NCBI RefSeq assembly: GCF_000275845.1
Contig: NW_006766975.1
Coordinates: 5,933 to 69,932 of the forward strand
DNA: 64,000 nucleotides
Direction of reading: 5' to 3'
Source: Dichomitus squalens LYAD-421 SS1
Taxonomy: Eukaryota; Basidiomycota; Agaricomycetes; Polyporales; Polyporaceae
The translations under genes and the position numbers were made by a program. Positions within the stretch are counted from its first letter, which is position 1, and every line of letters starts with the position of its first letter. Positions 34,754-47,892 of the stretch are shown here, piece after piece. Below the pieces are notes generated by a model, which was not told the origin of the DNA, searched no databases, and saw only the letters and a program-made list of their open reading frames with translations.

Positions 34754-37700
34754 GGGGAGGGCAGGGAGGGTATTTTGGACTAAGAGCACGCAGAGATGCG
34801 TGAAGAATTCTATCTTCAGAAGAGCCACGCCACCGCCGCTCAACAGTCAGAACAGTTACCGTGAGGAGTCGTAACATAGTGTCAACCGGCTTTACTTTAC
34901 TATCGCCTGTTGCTGAGAGTAATACAAGGGTAAACACTGTTGCTGTACACGATAGCAACTCCCTGATGACAGACCTCAAATTCACCTCTCGATATTACGG
35001 GAGCGAATAAAACTCACCTCTGCTCAGGCTCTGACGAGCAACATACAGTATGCGACTGTCCCTGATTGCATCCAGTGTGTGTGTGCGGCTATCAGAGAGC
35101 ACGACCTCGCACGAAGTGCTGCCGTTCTACCTCATATGCGGGCGAGACAGATGTCAGTCACGAACAAACAGGAGGTGAGATGCCCCTAATCGCCATTGAT
35201 AGAGCCTCCAGATGACGGAGGGTAGGAGCGTCTAGCGGCGCACAAACGTAATGACTCACCACGCGTGTGGCTGACAGAAGATGATAGGGTTCTACGATCC
35301 GATATTCGAGGGTGCTAGCACAGCTGTCAAGTCAGTCGGCGGCGATACGGCGGGCAGGGTGCTTCGACAGAGAACTCACGATCCGTCTCTTCGTGATGAG
35401 CAGAGCGCGGTTCCCAGGCGTGCCAGCGAGTCCATCTCAGGACTGAAGTTGTGTTCGAGGGCTTCATCCTTGTGAGACATGAAACAACGAGGAACGTTAT
35501 GGCCCCCTAGGTGGCTCATTGATCATTACGGGCACGTGTGATGCGATTATCAAAAGCAATGTGGCTTACATGAGGATCTTGAGCACAGCGCCAGAGATGG
35601 GACCATATCGCGCCTCATACGTATGGCGATCCACGCCCAGCACCGTTAAACACGGTCGAACTTGTGGCGGCGGCGGGAACCCGGGTCCTTAGCACAAGGA
35701 CCTGTGGTGGCCTGATGAGCCCGCAACCGTCGAGATCATGATATGGGTAAGTAGGTGGCACCAATGGAATGCAGGTCGGCTGTTCTGTCGCTGGGGCAGT
35801 TGGGTCATAAGGTTTCCAGACCGAGGCATTTCTGTTAGTCGCAATACCTTTGAAATTCGGTGGATAAACGTAGAACAAGAGACCATGCACCGCTTCAACG
35901 CGAGGACAGACCTGAGAATACACAGACCAGGGTTATCATCCGGATGCAAGCGACCTACACGAGCGACGCTTTCACACATCAAACGAGGGACGATCCCTTC
36001 TTTCCACCTGCTTCTTCACCGTCCTATCATGAATACTGTTGTGCTTACCTGTCTAGGAGGGCTTTTTTGTCCCCTTCCAAGCCCCCGCGTCATCTTGGGC
36101 ACGGGAAATCATTCTGCGTGGTTGAAGGATGATCACGGTATGGATGGTGCTGACGAAAAGCCGGACTAGATTGTATGGTCCATCGTCACGACCCACACAG
36201 TATGGATAGAAATAATTGTGGGCGCGGAAAATAACGACACAAGACATACATGCAACATAGGCGTTTTATAGCATGAGGGGATCGCAGACACCTTGTCGCC
36301 CGTCCACAGATAGCCGCCCACCAGGAGACGCCAGAGGACGGCGGGTGTATGCTGCGGGAGGCCAGCGATGGCGACGTCGTGTGCGAGGAGGCCTTACTCA
36401 TAAATCACGACATACGTTATCCACGTCAGTTCCCTTGGGAGATCTGTCAGAAGAGTGCGGGCTAATATGCAAGATACTCACGAAGTCGATGATAACGACC
36501 ATGTTGCTTTGTGCCACTCCAACCTGGATCACCAACAATGCGAGGTCTTCAGATATACGTTCAGATATTGAGGAAAAGGACCTAGCAGTTTCGTTGGATG
36601 TCTTGGATGTGAAAGGACGCAGCCACGCAGCAGATGTACGAGACGTCAACACTCCTGAGAGTCGGGAGAACACCAGAATCTGCCGCAGCGCGGTCCTGCC
36701 ATGGTACAGATGGTAGAACCAGCGCTGCGGGAGATATACTGGCCTTCACACCTGACTATGCGTGCTAGGTGCAGGGCAACGCGATGAACATGAACACGCA
36801 CCCTATGCCCAGCATGGCTAGTCATGGCGTCCACTCTCTAGCGACTCTACAAACAGGACGGAGATACAAGCGGACTTACCTTGCATCAAGAATGGCGCAA
36901 GAATGGCTTTCAGGGTGACGCACGCTGCGGAGATAGGCGGCAGAGAGCAAACAGAGGAACAGGGAGGGAGCCTGCGACACAAGTCTCCACGCCAAGGAGC
37001 AGTCGCAGGGTGCTACAACTCATGTCGCAACAAAGACGAAGAAAGGAAGAAACTGGGAATGAACAAAGACGAGCCAGAGATCCAAGAGCACTGGTAGCAC
37101 AAGATTGCAGGAAACAGAGAATCAGCTTAGATGCGTGCAGAAGTAGAGGGGCAGAGAGCGCACGAGGCCAAATTAATCTGAGTAAATAAAAAGCATAGGG
37201 GAGAGTATAACATTATGGCACGTCTCTGGCAGCGAGGAAACGTGCCAAATCCGCTGGTGAGAACGAGGAGAAGAGCAGAGTTTGGTAGCAGCAAGAGCTG
37301 CGCGCCAGCTAGACAAGTGTGGGAATCAGGTCACCTGACTATCAGCGCCTTGCTCTCAGAGTGCTCTCGAGCTACGTCCACCATTTCCAGCCTCACTCAT
37401 GATTTGCATCTGCACTCCGCCAAACCTCCACCTTCCATGTGATAGACTATGGAGGTATAGAAATTGAGACGAAATACGTGGCACGAGTGCAGGTAGCCTG
37501 CGTTTATATATAACGCCTCACACCGGTGCAAGGAAAGTCCCTAGGCTGGAGGGCAAATTCGCTGTGCACACCAATCTGCTCTTATCGTTTTGTCCCCAGA
37601 CTGAGAGAAATGTCTCACGATGAATTCACGCTTCTTGAAGCAAGGATATATCGTGGATAGAGAGTGGGCGACGATCACCATGGGATGGCCTGGATACCAG

Positions 37701-39127
37701 GAAGCCGTCTAGACACAATATCTACATGAGACGCAGGGGAAAGAATCGGACAGCTACTGAAGCTGTATCATAGCGATGTACAGTTCCAGATGGGAAGGCA
37801 ATGCAACGACAGTTGAAAGAAGGTATTGGTCGCGAACAGCGGGAGTAGTGGGCGCTGAGCTGTCTCTGATGGAGATGGCATCGCGCTCGATTGAACCTAC
37901 CGGCCTCCTGACTATGTCTTATAGGTACATACTGTAGAGAACCGAAGCGTAAGCAATCCACAGCCTCCATGCGTCTTCATAGCAAGATCGAATCATGGCT
38001 ATGCTGGCATAATGCGGCGGATCTTTCCCAGCTTGACGTAGAAATCGCTCTGACTGACTCGATGGTGATCCTCCCACATAGATGGCCGACGGCGGTGTCA
38101 GGCTGTTGCGGTCTGTGAGCTCACTGGAGATCGTGCGGCTGTCTCGATGATCACGGAAGTGCAGGTGCAGGGGAGTCAGAAACTCGACTGGACATAACTC
38201 ATGGGATCACCTTTCACCGGGGCGGTTGTGATCTCGTGTTCCTGACGAATACTATCCATGTTGTATGGTGCGTATCGTTCGCAATTTACCAGTAACTGTC
38301 CACCTGTCCACCTGAGATGTGATTGAACCTTGTCCTACCAGCAAGACACACTCAATGAGACGTGGGCTAGGATGACGGGCTATGCGTCGCCCGAACAAAC
38401 GTCTCTGGGATATACATAAGCTGAAGTTGCATGGCCCGGGACGACGCTACAGCGATCATCATCGTGGGAACGTGCTATACAGTACCTCCCACGGCCAAAC
38501 ACGTTTCTCCAGCGCTTGCATATGCAGGTCGACTTTGTACTGTCTTCAACTCGCCCATCGACAAGCATGACCAACTGGATTGCTATCACTGATACTATCG
38601 CGTCCCGTTACAATTTCGAATTCACGTAGATGAACGCTCAAATGGCCTTGAAACCATGTGAAACGTCCCTGGTGGTCTCAAGCGCACTGGCGGTCGCGAA
38701 CGTCTTTCGGTTCCTTACTCATCTTGCAGCAACGCTCCACAGGATTGCCTTTCCCCAGAAACGCCTACAGTGGGCTGTAGACGGCGAGGCTGTGGGTCAC
38801 GGAGTTCAATGTGTAGTCAAGTAACCAAGCGACCCAGGAAGTCGAACCCGGCGAAGTGTGATGATGATGTTCGTACGTTCTCTTGTGGACGTATATACAG
38901 AGATCCACAGGTTTCCTTGTCTTACCTACATCACACAAGCGACTCGTCTCACAAGTGAGGGTGTTTTAGTGAGGGTGTGTTAGAGTCCTAGGAGATTATC
39001 ATGTACGTCTTCCTGAATATGTGCGATCGTGGTTCATTTCTGATGGTGCAGCTGGCTACGATTGGCTAAACTGAAATCGAACAGCACGGCATCAACTTCC
39101 ATCCGTCACCACACATCTATCGTTCAT
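34754..39127. other. Gene-poor stretch (4.4 kb)
   Basis: No gene is supported. Minus-strand fragments hint at a former membrane protein: LLVIQVGVAQSNMVVIIDFV near 36.5 kb, LPQHTPAVLWRLLVGGYLW near 36.3 kb, and MLGIGCVFMFIALP near 36.8 kb. They are separated by intron-like sequence but could not be linked to a known family. A proline-rich minus-strand stretch lies at 35923-35615. I see no terminal repeats that would mark an inserted element. Confidence 0.3.
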
Positions 39128-40584
39128 GCCATTGACATCTCTCAGCTCTCGTACACAGGTGGACTCCTCAGGGGTCTCTTCCGATCCTCCTCCCGTCCAA
39201 GTGAATACCCCAGACGCAACCGTCTGTCAATCCACGAAGCTTACCTGGGAGGACGGTCAGGCCCCATACAGTCTCTAGATACTGCATCAAGACAATACTC
39301 CGCTTCAGCGATTAGGCAGCGACTTTACCGGCACTTCCGCCACTTGGGTGGCGAACGTATCCGCCGGGTCAAAGCTAGTCTTCGAAGTGGAATTTACCAA
39401 TGAAGAACACGTTACCCGTACAGCCTTTTCAGCGATATTCACGGTGCTCCCTGGAGATGAATCGTGCATTGAGAATACGTCCTTATCGTCATCTCATGCA
39501 GGTGAGCTAGCCTTCCTCAAGTCCTCGCACATTTTGTCGTGACGGTCAGAACAGAGACCGCAACCCCCACTCCCACTCAAATGAGTCCTGCCGAGCCCTC
39601 CAAGACCATCGACATTACTACTCGTGTCAAGATCTCTGGTAAGTTCACGGCAAATTGGAAGATTCGGATATGATCTATACATTCTGAAAACCGGAATTCC
39701 AAAGGCACGTCACAGCCGACGGTAACGGTTTCGACACTGCTCTCTAGTCCAACTTTGAGTCCACACTCATCCAGCGAGAACCCGACGGAGTCGTTAGACC
39801 CGAGCTCCATCAGCTCAACCCTCACGGGTCCCTCCGGCTCTTTTATGTCCAGCGCCATCAGCTCAGTTCAGTCCAATGCCAGCCAGCCCAGCACAAGCCG
39901 CGCGAGCTCAGCGACTGTCTCTCCCAGCGCACCGTCCACCGGCCTAGAAAACCAAGGTACCGCCAGATCTCTCACCGCAGGAGCCATCGCAGGGATCGCG
40001 ACCGGGATTCTTGTCGTCGCCGCCATCATCTGTCTCGTCTTAGCAAGGCTTCTCGTGAGACGACGTCTCGGATTGCCATCCCTGAGGCCTCTGCAGGCGA
40101 GGAGCTATGAAGGTGAGCTCTACTAACTCACACCGTCCGAGCGTGCTATCCTGGACCCCGTAATCCTCTTCTTGTCGACCACGGCTAACCCATGGTTTGC
40201 TATGCAGAGATCTCGGAAGTGGGGTCGGGCCCCCGCACAGTACTGTTCATCAGTCGTCCTGACTCCAACGGAAGTCGCCCCCAGGAAGATAGTGTCCTCG
40301 GAAACACAAGGACGCCTACCCAAGAAGGGCCACCCTCTGCGTCGCCTTTAGCGCTGCGCGCGAGACCGCAGAGCGCATACCCTACTAGGCTCAAATTGGC
40401 CGAGGGCCGCTCGCGCGCACCCCGCCATGCAAGCGTTCCTGTGCTGGGTCTTGTACCTAATACGGAGTCTGCAAGCGTCCTTTCCAGGGAGAGGCGGTTT
40501 TCGAGTAGTTATACAGATAGTCTCTTTGACAATCGGACTGAGGGGGGATTCACGGCGCCACCGCCCTATAGTCAGATCGACTAG
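39128..40584 (+). pseudogene. Ser/Thr-rich single-pass membrane protein, apparently disrupted
   Basis: The layout matches fungal surface proteins with an extracellular beta-type domain, a Ser/Thr stalk, one membrane span and a cytoplasmic tail. The ectodomain reads TVCQSTKLTWEDGQAPYSL, then a stop, then ILHQDNTPLQRLGS and ATWVANVSAGSKLVFEVEFT. The stalk is rich in SS, PS and TG. The span is AGAIAGIATGILVVAAIICL followed by RLLVRRR, and the tail ends in PPPYSQID, a PPxY motif that could bind WW domains. Two defects are seen: TAG at 39276-39278 in the conserved PYSL-IL segment, and a frame change at 39502-39521 that would need a 20-nt intron. No signal peptide was found upstream. Downstream splice joins near 39640 and 40110 are normal, so decay is recent or the assembly has errors. 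Confidence 0.6.
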
Positions 40585-41527
40585 TAGGATCGTTTGATGC
40601 AAGATATGGTGCGGGTCAACGTTCGCCTTCTACTCATACTATGTGGATCTGATGAAGGGAAAAGTTGAACGACAGGACTCGGACGTATGTCTAAGTTCGT
40701 TGCGCATGTACACCGTGACCGTTCTTGAATTGAGATGTGCTCTAGTCTCCCCATTCACCATATACTATGTCCTACTATGTGAAACTGTATATGATTCCGA
40801 AGTCGTTCCAGAGGACACGAAGACTCCGCAATGACCACAGCAATGCGTAACTTTACACCACGGACAGACACATGGCAGCGGTGCCCGGCTTTCGACCACA
40901 GGATAATCATGTAAGTCTGGTATAGAGAGCTCTTCTACCGGCGCGCGACATTGACTAGTTTGTCATCTAGCTTCCCCCCTCTGTGCTTATGCAGAACATC
41001 TTTTGTCTCTGACGCCGCGTATGTCTGCCGGAATGGTAGTGAGAGGTCACGAAAATACTTCATCGTTCGCTTCCCGAACTGGTCTAGGCAGCTTCTGATC
41101 AACCTTATAGCTCAGGGGGATCGTGCTCAGCGGAGTCAATTCTCAAATGAATGATGCACTGGTCTGTTCGTAGTAACGGCATCATCCTGGTGAATGCCGA
41201 GTCCTACTCATGTTTCGGAATCTGCATAGCCCCACTATGATCCCAACTACATCGACCGGTCTCAGACGGGTTCTGTGGGTATCTGTGTAGTTGGTCTCGC
41301 ATCTCTACACCGTGCGGGGAGGGCCTATCGTGTCTATCATAGAAGGCTACGCGCCGCAGGCTCTGGTGAGCTCGAAACCTCCGGTGTCGTCGCTGTAGTG
41401 CGACTGCAAGCCCGGTGTGATGGTCAATCATTTGATTCGAGTAAACCATATTATCATATTATATAGCTATAGCGACGCTACTCGCTCCAGGCGATTGAGC
41501 CTGAAAGTCCACTGCAGAGTCGATGCT
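40585..41527. other. Intergenic, no supported gene
   Basis: This region lies between two genes that converge on it: the single-pass protein on plus and the membrane gene on minus. No domain or repeat was recognised. Confidence 0.4.
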
Positions 41528-43218
41528 TCATGCGATCCAAACGCTCTTCGACTCCGTTGAGTCAACATCGCTGCCAGAGGCCTTGCTAGCAACGGATTCT
41601 GGCCCGCGGTCCGAAAGGTCCTCGTCTTCCCCGTCTATAGTGGGTCGTCTTCCTACGAGCCTCTTCTCGCCGCTCGCGATCCCGAGCTCAAAATGCGAAC
41701 GGTCAAATGCGACGAGGACGATGACCAGCGTGGGATATATTGCCTATCGGGGATGCCAGACATATCAGGCCAGTGGCACACCTCTTGGAGTAGATTGGCA
41801 CATACGATCATATGGACGAGCGCACCGCTAACAAATATTCCGAAAGCCTCGAAAAACGTGGGGTGGGGATGAATCTCGAAGGCACTGGCAAACTTGCTCG
41901 AGTTCCCGAGCACCTGCCAGACAGTGACTACTATCTGTTCCACATTGCGCATGTTGGTTGTCAGTACTGATGAGGCCGCTAAGGAAGAGTCAAGGAGTAA
42001 ATGTATAGATGAACGGTAGCGGCGTGGCAGAATATGATGTTGGGTCCAAGATTTGGGGATAGGGGACATGACGCAGAAGACGTACCCAGATCGCGCAATA
42101 GGCGACTCCAGACTCGAGGACCATCGCCAATGCCTTCTCAAGGCGCATGACCTGAGAGCCAACCACAACGTATTCCCGCAGTACATTCCGATAGTCCCAG
42201 AATTTGTAAGCGACGAGGATTGTAGCCAGAACGTTTGTCGCCAGGGAAAGCCCGGTTGCAGCGACACCGTAGTCACTGCCCTGGTACAAGATACCGGAAG
42301 GGTCGGAGTCGATATTGCCATTCGTGAGGGGAGCACAAGTACGAGAGCTGTCCAGCATGCCAGTGACTTCATATGCAATGCCATTGAGCCGCGATGTGGG
42401 GAGCATAATCAGAGCGGACATACATGCAGAGGACCTGATAGCACTCACCAAACGTCGCGGTCAGGAGTGTGAAGCCAAGCACCCGCACGGGCCAATTGCG
42501 GGGCCATACCACGCACGCCCGCCACCATACAATCGCGTCTCCAATCAGAATCTTTGAAAGTCATCAACGGGTATTCCACGGGTACACCTGAGACATGAGG
42601 CTTACGTTGATAGTTAGTGAGACGGTTCCGGTACAGTCGGACAATGTGCCCCAATAGTCAAGGAGATCAGCCCTGAACCAGCTTGTTAGAGAGACAAAGC
42701 CCTTCAAGTCGCTCGTCACCAGTTTGTTAAAGTCAAACTGGGTGAAGGACAACACGACATAGGTCGCGGAAATACTGTTGATGACGAAATATACCGTGGA
42801 CGACACAAGTAAGATGAGGAGGGCGATAGTAAGAAATGTAGTAGTTATGCCGGAAAAATTAGATATAGGGTTATGCTTGGGGCGAAGGTGCTTGATCCTA
42901 TAGGAGACGTCGAGTAAGGAATTGTAGAGGAAGTGGGATGTTAAAAGATAGGCAAGGCGACTGACAAGAGGGTAGCAAGAGAGCCGAAGCATAGGACCGT
43001 GAAAATGCCTGTACGAGTGGACATCCCACATATAATTGAGTATGTATGTCGTAGAGGCAAGTGACAGAAAACCACGTACCATGCAGCAGCGCAGGAAGGA
43101 GGATTGCAGGCATAACCTCACGGGATACGACGTCTAGTGCTATAGTCCATAGCTCAGCGTTCTGCGCCGGCGTCGGTGTTACGGTCGAACTATCCTCCCT
43201 GATCAGTAGGGACAGCAT
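41528..43218 (-). CDS. ESG-family multi-pass membrane protein, copy 4
   Basis: The start gives MLSLLIREDSSTVTPTPAQN and an N-terminal exon ending AILLPALLHG. Then come IFTVLCFGSLATLLS, FLTIALLILLVSSTVYFVIN, CTGTVSLTINV, GDAIVWWRACVVWPRN, LSLATNVLATILVAYKFW, LEKALAMVLESGVAYCAIW and AIYPTLVIVLVAFDRSHFEL, ending at a TGA complement of 41528-41530 after an acidic tail. All family motifs are present. The tail is Asp/Glu/Ser rich, like the other copies. It appears intact; exact exon limits around 42.0-42.5 kb are approximate. Confidence 0.75.
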
Positions 43219-44051
43219 TCCACGATACGGGAGAATGGAGTGAGAATGAGGTGCAGGGAAAGAAAGACTAGTCAGGAGTGAAACTTGCCACCGAAAGGAA
43301 AGCAACTTTTGTAGTTGTAATCAAATACGCCGTTACCGTGGCTTCGAGATCAGCGGTTGTAGCTCAGCCGATGGGCACCCGACAAATGAGGCACAAAGAC
43401 GCACAGCAGTTGCGCCTGTTAAGCATGGGCACGGCCCCACCGTCGGCCTCATCCCGCTCCCATGTACGCTACGTACCATCGGTGCGATGCGTGTCGATCG
43501 GTAGTCTGTCACGGGACTGGCGCCAATCGTTACTGGAGTGAACAGAGGATGTTATATTCAACATAACGAAGGTGCGCCTTACAGCATGTATTTCTTCAAT
43601 CCCGTGCAGGATCACTTGATCCAGGTGGGCCGCCAGTGACACAAGGAGGACAGGGCAGTGGAATGCTGGGTGACTCGGTCGCGTCTGAATAAGACGCCGA
43701 AGAGTCAGAGCGCCGCCGGCACGTGCTTCTCTTGATCCTGTCAACGCCGGTTGCGACAACGATGTCCGAGTATGTAAATCCCGTAGGCTGTCCTTACGGT
43801 GTCTTTCCAATTGGCCAAGGCTGTCCGTGAAGCCTAGATCCCGCTCCATCGCCAACTCATGTTCCTGAGCTGATGTATGTAGTGCTGGCTACTGCGCTTA
43901 ACGATTGCTCATGTTTGGTGTATTTCTGGGAAAATGATACTCAATACGATGTTTCTCAAGAGCTCTAGTGCTCTTCATGTTGATGTCAAGAGTGCGTCAT
44001 GGACTGTAAAATTATAGTAGTACACTCATCTGAGCAGGGCTAGGGGGAATA
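43219..44051. other. Intergenic, no supported gene
   Basis: This stretch holds the upstream region of the 41.5-43.2 kb gene and the 3' flank of the 44.0 kb gene. A basic minus-strand open stretch at 43855-43469 has no recognisable domain. Confidence 0.35.
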
Positions 44052-45661
44052 CTAGATCATTGCCTCCAACTTCTGCTCGTCGGACGTGTGGGTGCTCGAG
44101 TGCTCCGTACAATCCCTTGACCCAAAATGCTGCTCTCCGATAAACAGCACCGCAGATTCTCGTTGTGGCTGATGCTCGCATCGGCTAGTCACTGTTCTGT
44201 CTATCCTGACCGCGAGAGGACGCAGAGAAGGATTGGAGGAAGTCTGGCTGGTCGCCGTCAGCCCATTTTCTACATGCGACCGATTTAGAGCAACGAGCAC
44301 GATGATGATCGTCGGGTAGATAGCCTGTATCAACAGATAAAAAGATGATCAACGGACACGAGAGCATCATTTAAGCCTGGTGGACATACTATGAGAGGCA
44401 CCAGGGCCCCGTTGATCAGGATTCCGAATATGTCCCAATAGGTGTTTGTTCCCGCATGAAGTGCTATCGAGTGTTGATACATGCCTGCCTGCCAAACAAC
44501 GACGAAGGCCTGCACTCGTACGACGTCAAGAAATACCCCTGTATCAGATACTCGCTTGAGCGACTCACCCATAGAGCACAATATACGGCTCCAGACTCTA
44601 TGAGCATTGCGAACACTTTCTCCATTTGCGACCCCATGGGTCCTACCACGATGTACTTTCGCAGATGATGCTTCGCTTTCCTGGATCATATTGTGAAATA
44701 GCAACTAAAAGTTGAGAGGTGAGAACATCGTACCAAGCTTTGAATCCTACCAGCATCGTCGCCAGGAGATTTGTGCTAAACGACAGCACAGACGCCGCTA
44801 CTCCGTACGAGAAGCCCTGATACATAGATCCGGTCCCCACAACATGGTGATCAGGAGTCCAACTTAGGCTAGGATTGCATGTGAAGACGGCGTCGACAAT
44901 TCCCATGCCTAAACAACGAAGATTCAGGGTCAATATATAAGCAAGTTGTGAGACCTGGCCTACCAAAGGTTGATATCAGAAAGACGATGCACATAGTCTT
45001 GATCAAGCGATTGTCTCGCCAAAGAACGCATGCTCTCCAGCATACGATGGAATCGCCCAGTAATATCTATGCCAATGACAACGTCCATCAGTACATGAGC
45101 AGGAGATCTGTGCGACGAACGCGGAGCTTACATTGATCGTGAGCGTGGCAGTACCTGCGCAACTCTGGACACCCGTATAATCTTTGATTGTCGCAGAGCT
45201 AGGTGCGCTGATAAATTGAGTTGACGGAAGACCCCATAGAGCTGTTGCAGAGAGAAAAATAGCCTGGAGAATAGTGCTTTGCGAAGCGAGCAGGGTGATG
45301 ACTAGGTATGCTGTTGTAGAGGCGAAGAGTGCGAAAAGCGTCAGACTGAGCGCTATAGAGGACCTCTGAAGCCTTCCGCTTCGTCTTCAAATCGCGAGTG
45401 GGCTCATAATGTAAGCTTGGACAATACGATATGAAATGACGTACTGTGTGAGAGCGTAGACTGAGGCTACAGTCAGAATAAAAAAGATGCCTGCATGCGA
45501 TGTGAGTTCAGCGTTTCTAACAGCACGGCTCAGTGCGTACCGTACAGTGCCGCCGGCAGCGAAGCGAGCACGAGGGACTCTTGAACAGCATGAATCTGGA
45601 AGGTCCAAAAATCCACATTGAAGGTCGGGGAGGGGCATTGGCTGCTAGCTGTCAGCGACAT
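44052..45661 (-). CDS. ESG-family multi-pass membrane protein, copy 5
   Basis: The start at 45661 gives MSLTASSQCPSPTFNVDF and WTFQIHAVQESLVLASLP, ending in YG at the first donor. The next exon has GIFFILTVASVYALTQ. Then come SLTLFALFASTTAYLVITLL, CAGTATLTINV, GDSIVCWRACVLWRDN, FSTNLLATMLVGFKAW, MEKVFAMLIESGAVYCALW, FGILINGALVPLI and AIYPTIIIVLVALNRSHVEN. The tail ends at 44052. Exon by exon this mirrors the plus-strand copy at 33.1-34.8 kb, so the two are probably the most recent pair in the family. It appears intact. Confidence 0.78.
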
Positions 45662-46693
45662 GTAGTGCAGGTCTCCGGTACAAATGAGAGGACCAGCTGT
45701 GGGCAACGGGACCCCTGAAAATACTATTAGGGTCTTATATCAGCCTACGCCACTGTAGGCTTTCGGCCTGGCAAAGATGATTGAGTTGGTTCTTTGAGGA
45801 CAGCTTCTTGAAGTCGCATCTGGTCGGATACAGACGAATCCTTACTCACCGTGTGCAGTCCTGTCTGATGCACTTGATTCGTCCTATGGGGGCCCACGAT
45901 CGTGTGCTTCTATCTCCATTTGTTGAAACTTGACCCGGATTAGACTTCTCGTATGACCATAACTCTGGCCATCCTCGCTTGTAGATGGGCGTTCCATAGC
46001 CTTGGTCGAGGCGCATCTGTCAGGTAGGCAGGCGAGCCTACTCTTAGCTGACGTTTAAGGGACTGTAGATCCTCAAGGCGGTATCGGCGTCTTCGGGAGG
46101 GTTGCGCATCCAAAACGGTGACAGTCTCTACACATGGGCGAGCTAAATTGGACGTCGCCGAGGTGAGCGGTCTATCTCATCTGGCGTAACCTTACACAAG
46201 CGAACACGGGCTGGAGTCTTTTGCAGTACCTTGACGAGTACTGCATTCGAGAATGGGCGTCCATACACGAGCTTCTACTTGCAAGATACTATATGGGACG
46301 CTGTGCCAGGTTTGGGTAGGATCTACCTATGAGGAACCTTCTGAGCGAACAGCTGGCACGACGAGTCGCCAATAATGAAAGGCTCACACAGATTTGGTAT
46401 GAGATGCGCAATCTACCAGGTCAGGTAAAGTTGCATATCGGATAGTGTGCCCCTCGGCTTTGGGTGAGAGCTTGATGCACAGGCCCCCAGTGTGGTGTCC
46501 GGTGTGCAATCCTAGCTCTTCCCTGATGGACTCTCCGAACTTTTCGGCGAGCTATCTCCGTGACTCTCGCCAGATGCGCAAGGATACTCCTTCCGAAGCA
46601 TATGCTCTAAGGAGATCTGACTATCTGTCAGCTCGTGTCTAGGAGCAGGCTGTGAATGTCGCTTACGAAAGGTGCACGTACTCTGTGGCCTGA
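45662..46693. other. Unassigned, possible gene remnant on the minus strand
   Basis: No complete gene is seen. Minus-strand sequence around 46.5-46.6 kb reads FGESIREELGLHTG, which could be the cytoplasmic tail belonging to the remnant that continues into the inverted repeat arm. The remainder is not recognised. Confidence 0.3.
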
Positions 46694-46911
46694 TATACAG
46701 TGACCGCATAAAATAGCGCACCACGTGCGATAAGCGCCCGAAGGAGGCGACAGAATTGTGGCTCTCCTGCGTTACCGAGGCCACAGGGTGGCACAAGAAT
46801 TGGGAGATGGGTAGATAGAAAGCTGAAGGTCGTAGATATGTAGGGTGGTAGTATCAGCATGATTGCTTGGGGAGGTATAGTGATAGGAAGTGCGCAGAGC
46901 CTGTTTTTGGG
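46694..46911 (-). repeat. Inverted repeat, left arm
   Basis: Read on the minus strand, this arm matches 47893-48111 at roughly 95 percent by eye, with shared landmarks CTCTGCGCACTTCCTATCAC and CATCTCCCAATTCTTGTGCC. Its minus-strand translation gives LILPPYISTTFSFLSTHL and a segment ending RALIARGALFYAVTV, which resembles the last span of a multi-pass fungal membrane protein. It is probably part of a decayed gene that was duplicated in inverted orientation. Confidence 0.8.
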
Positions 46912-47017
46912 GGCAAAATGAGGGCAGACCTATGGAATCATACCATTGCATCGGGCTAGGGCGGAATTGACATATAATACACTAGGAATGGTAGGCTACA
47001 TATCACATGAGTATAAT

Positions 47018-47212
47018 GGTCTTCCGCTAATAAGCACGATAGGGAGAGCCCTGGTATTCAGACGCTCAGAATGTGCTTCAAGTACCCTGATGACAGAGTT
47101 GCATATCGCTCAGCCACATCACAACGTGCTACCATCAATATCACTGTATGTGAAGTACGTAGAAACCTCTATGCATACCTGCTAAATAGATCTCTCCTTA
47201 CTCAAGTCTGTT
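47018..47212 (+). repeat. Direct repeat flanking the gap, left copy
   Basis: This 195-bp stretch is identical to 47494-47688 and runs straight into the N block. Exact identity right at both gap edges suggests an assembly join error rather than a biological repeat. Confidence 0.9.
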
Positions 47213-47493
47213 NNNNNNNNNNNNNNNNNNNNNNNNNNNNNNNNNNNNNNNNNNNNNNNNNNNNNNNNNNNNNNNNNNNNNNNNNNNNNNNNNNNNNNNN
47301 NNNNNNNNNNNNNNNNNNNNNNNNNNNNNNNNNNNNNNNNNNNNNNNNNNNNNNNNNNNNNNNNNNNNNNNNNNNNNNNNNNNNNNNNNNNNNNNNNNNN
47401 NNNNNNNNNNNNNNNNNNNNNNNNNNNNNNNNNNNNNNNNNNNNNNNNNNNNNNNNNNNNNNNNNNNNNNNNNNNNNNNNNNNNNNNNNNNNN
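47213..47493. other. Assembly gap (281 N)
   Basis: An uninterrupted run of N. Any reading frame drawn across it is meaningless. Confidence 1.
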
Positions 47494-47688
47494 GGTCTTC
47501 CGCTAATAAGCACGATAGGGAGAGCCCTGGTATTCAGACGCTCAGAATGTGCTTCAAGTACCCTGATGACAGAGTTGCATATCGCTCAGCCACATCACAA
47601 CGTGCTACCATCAATATCACTGTATGTGAAGTACGTAGAAACCTCTATGCATACCTGCTAAATAGATCTCTCCTTACTCAAGTCTGTT
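47494..47688 (+). repeat. Direct repeat flanking the gap, right copy
   Basis: Identical to 47018-47212. It begins at the first base after the gap. Confidence 0.9.
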
Positions 47689-47892
47689 TGCAATGTGAGG
47701 GAAGGTTCCAATCGCTCATTTTAGCGCTGATTGTATTGTTGGGTTCCTACCCTTCTCGGTCAGTGCCATGTTGACCCAAGCTTATAGATGCCTATGCATT
47801 TTGTACAGGGGTATGTATTGTGTATGATCGCGAAATTCTGTCTCAACTGAATGGAAGGTCATTTTTCTGCTATTTTACTATGATATTCCTCC

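Noticed and set aside
47071..47661. A long open frame spanning the gap
   Set aside because: Most of its length is N; it exists only because unknown bases contain no stop codon.
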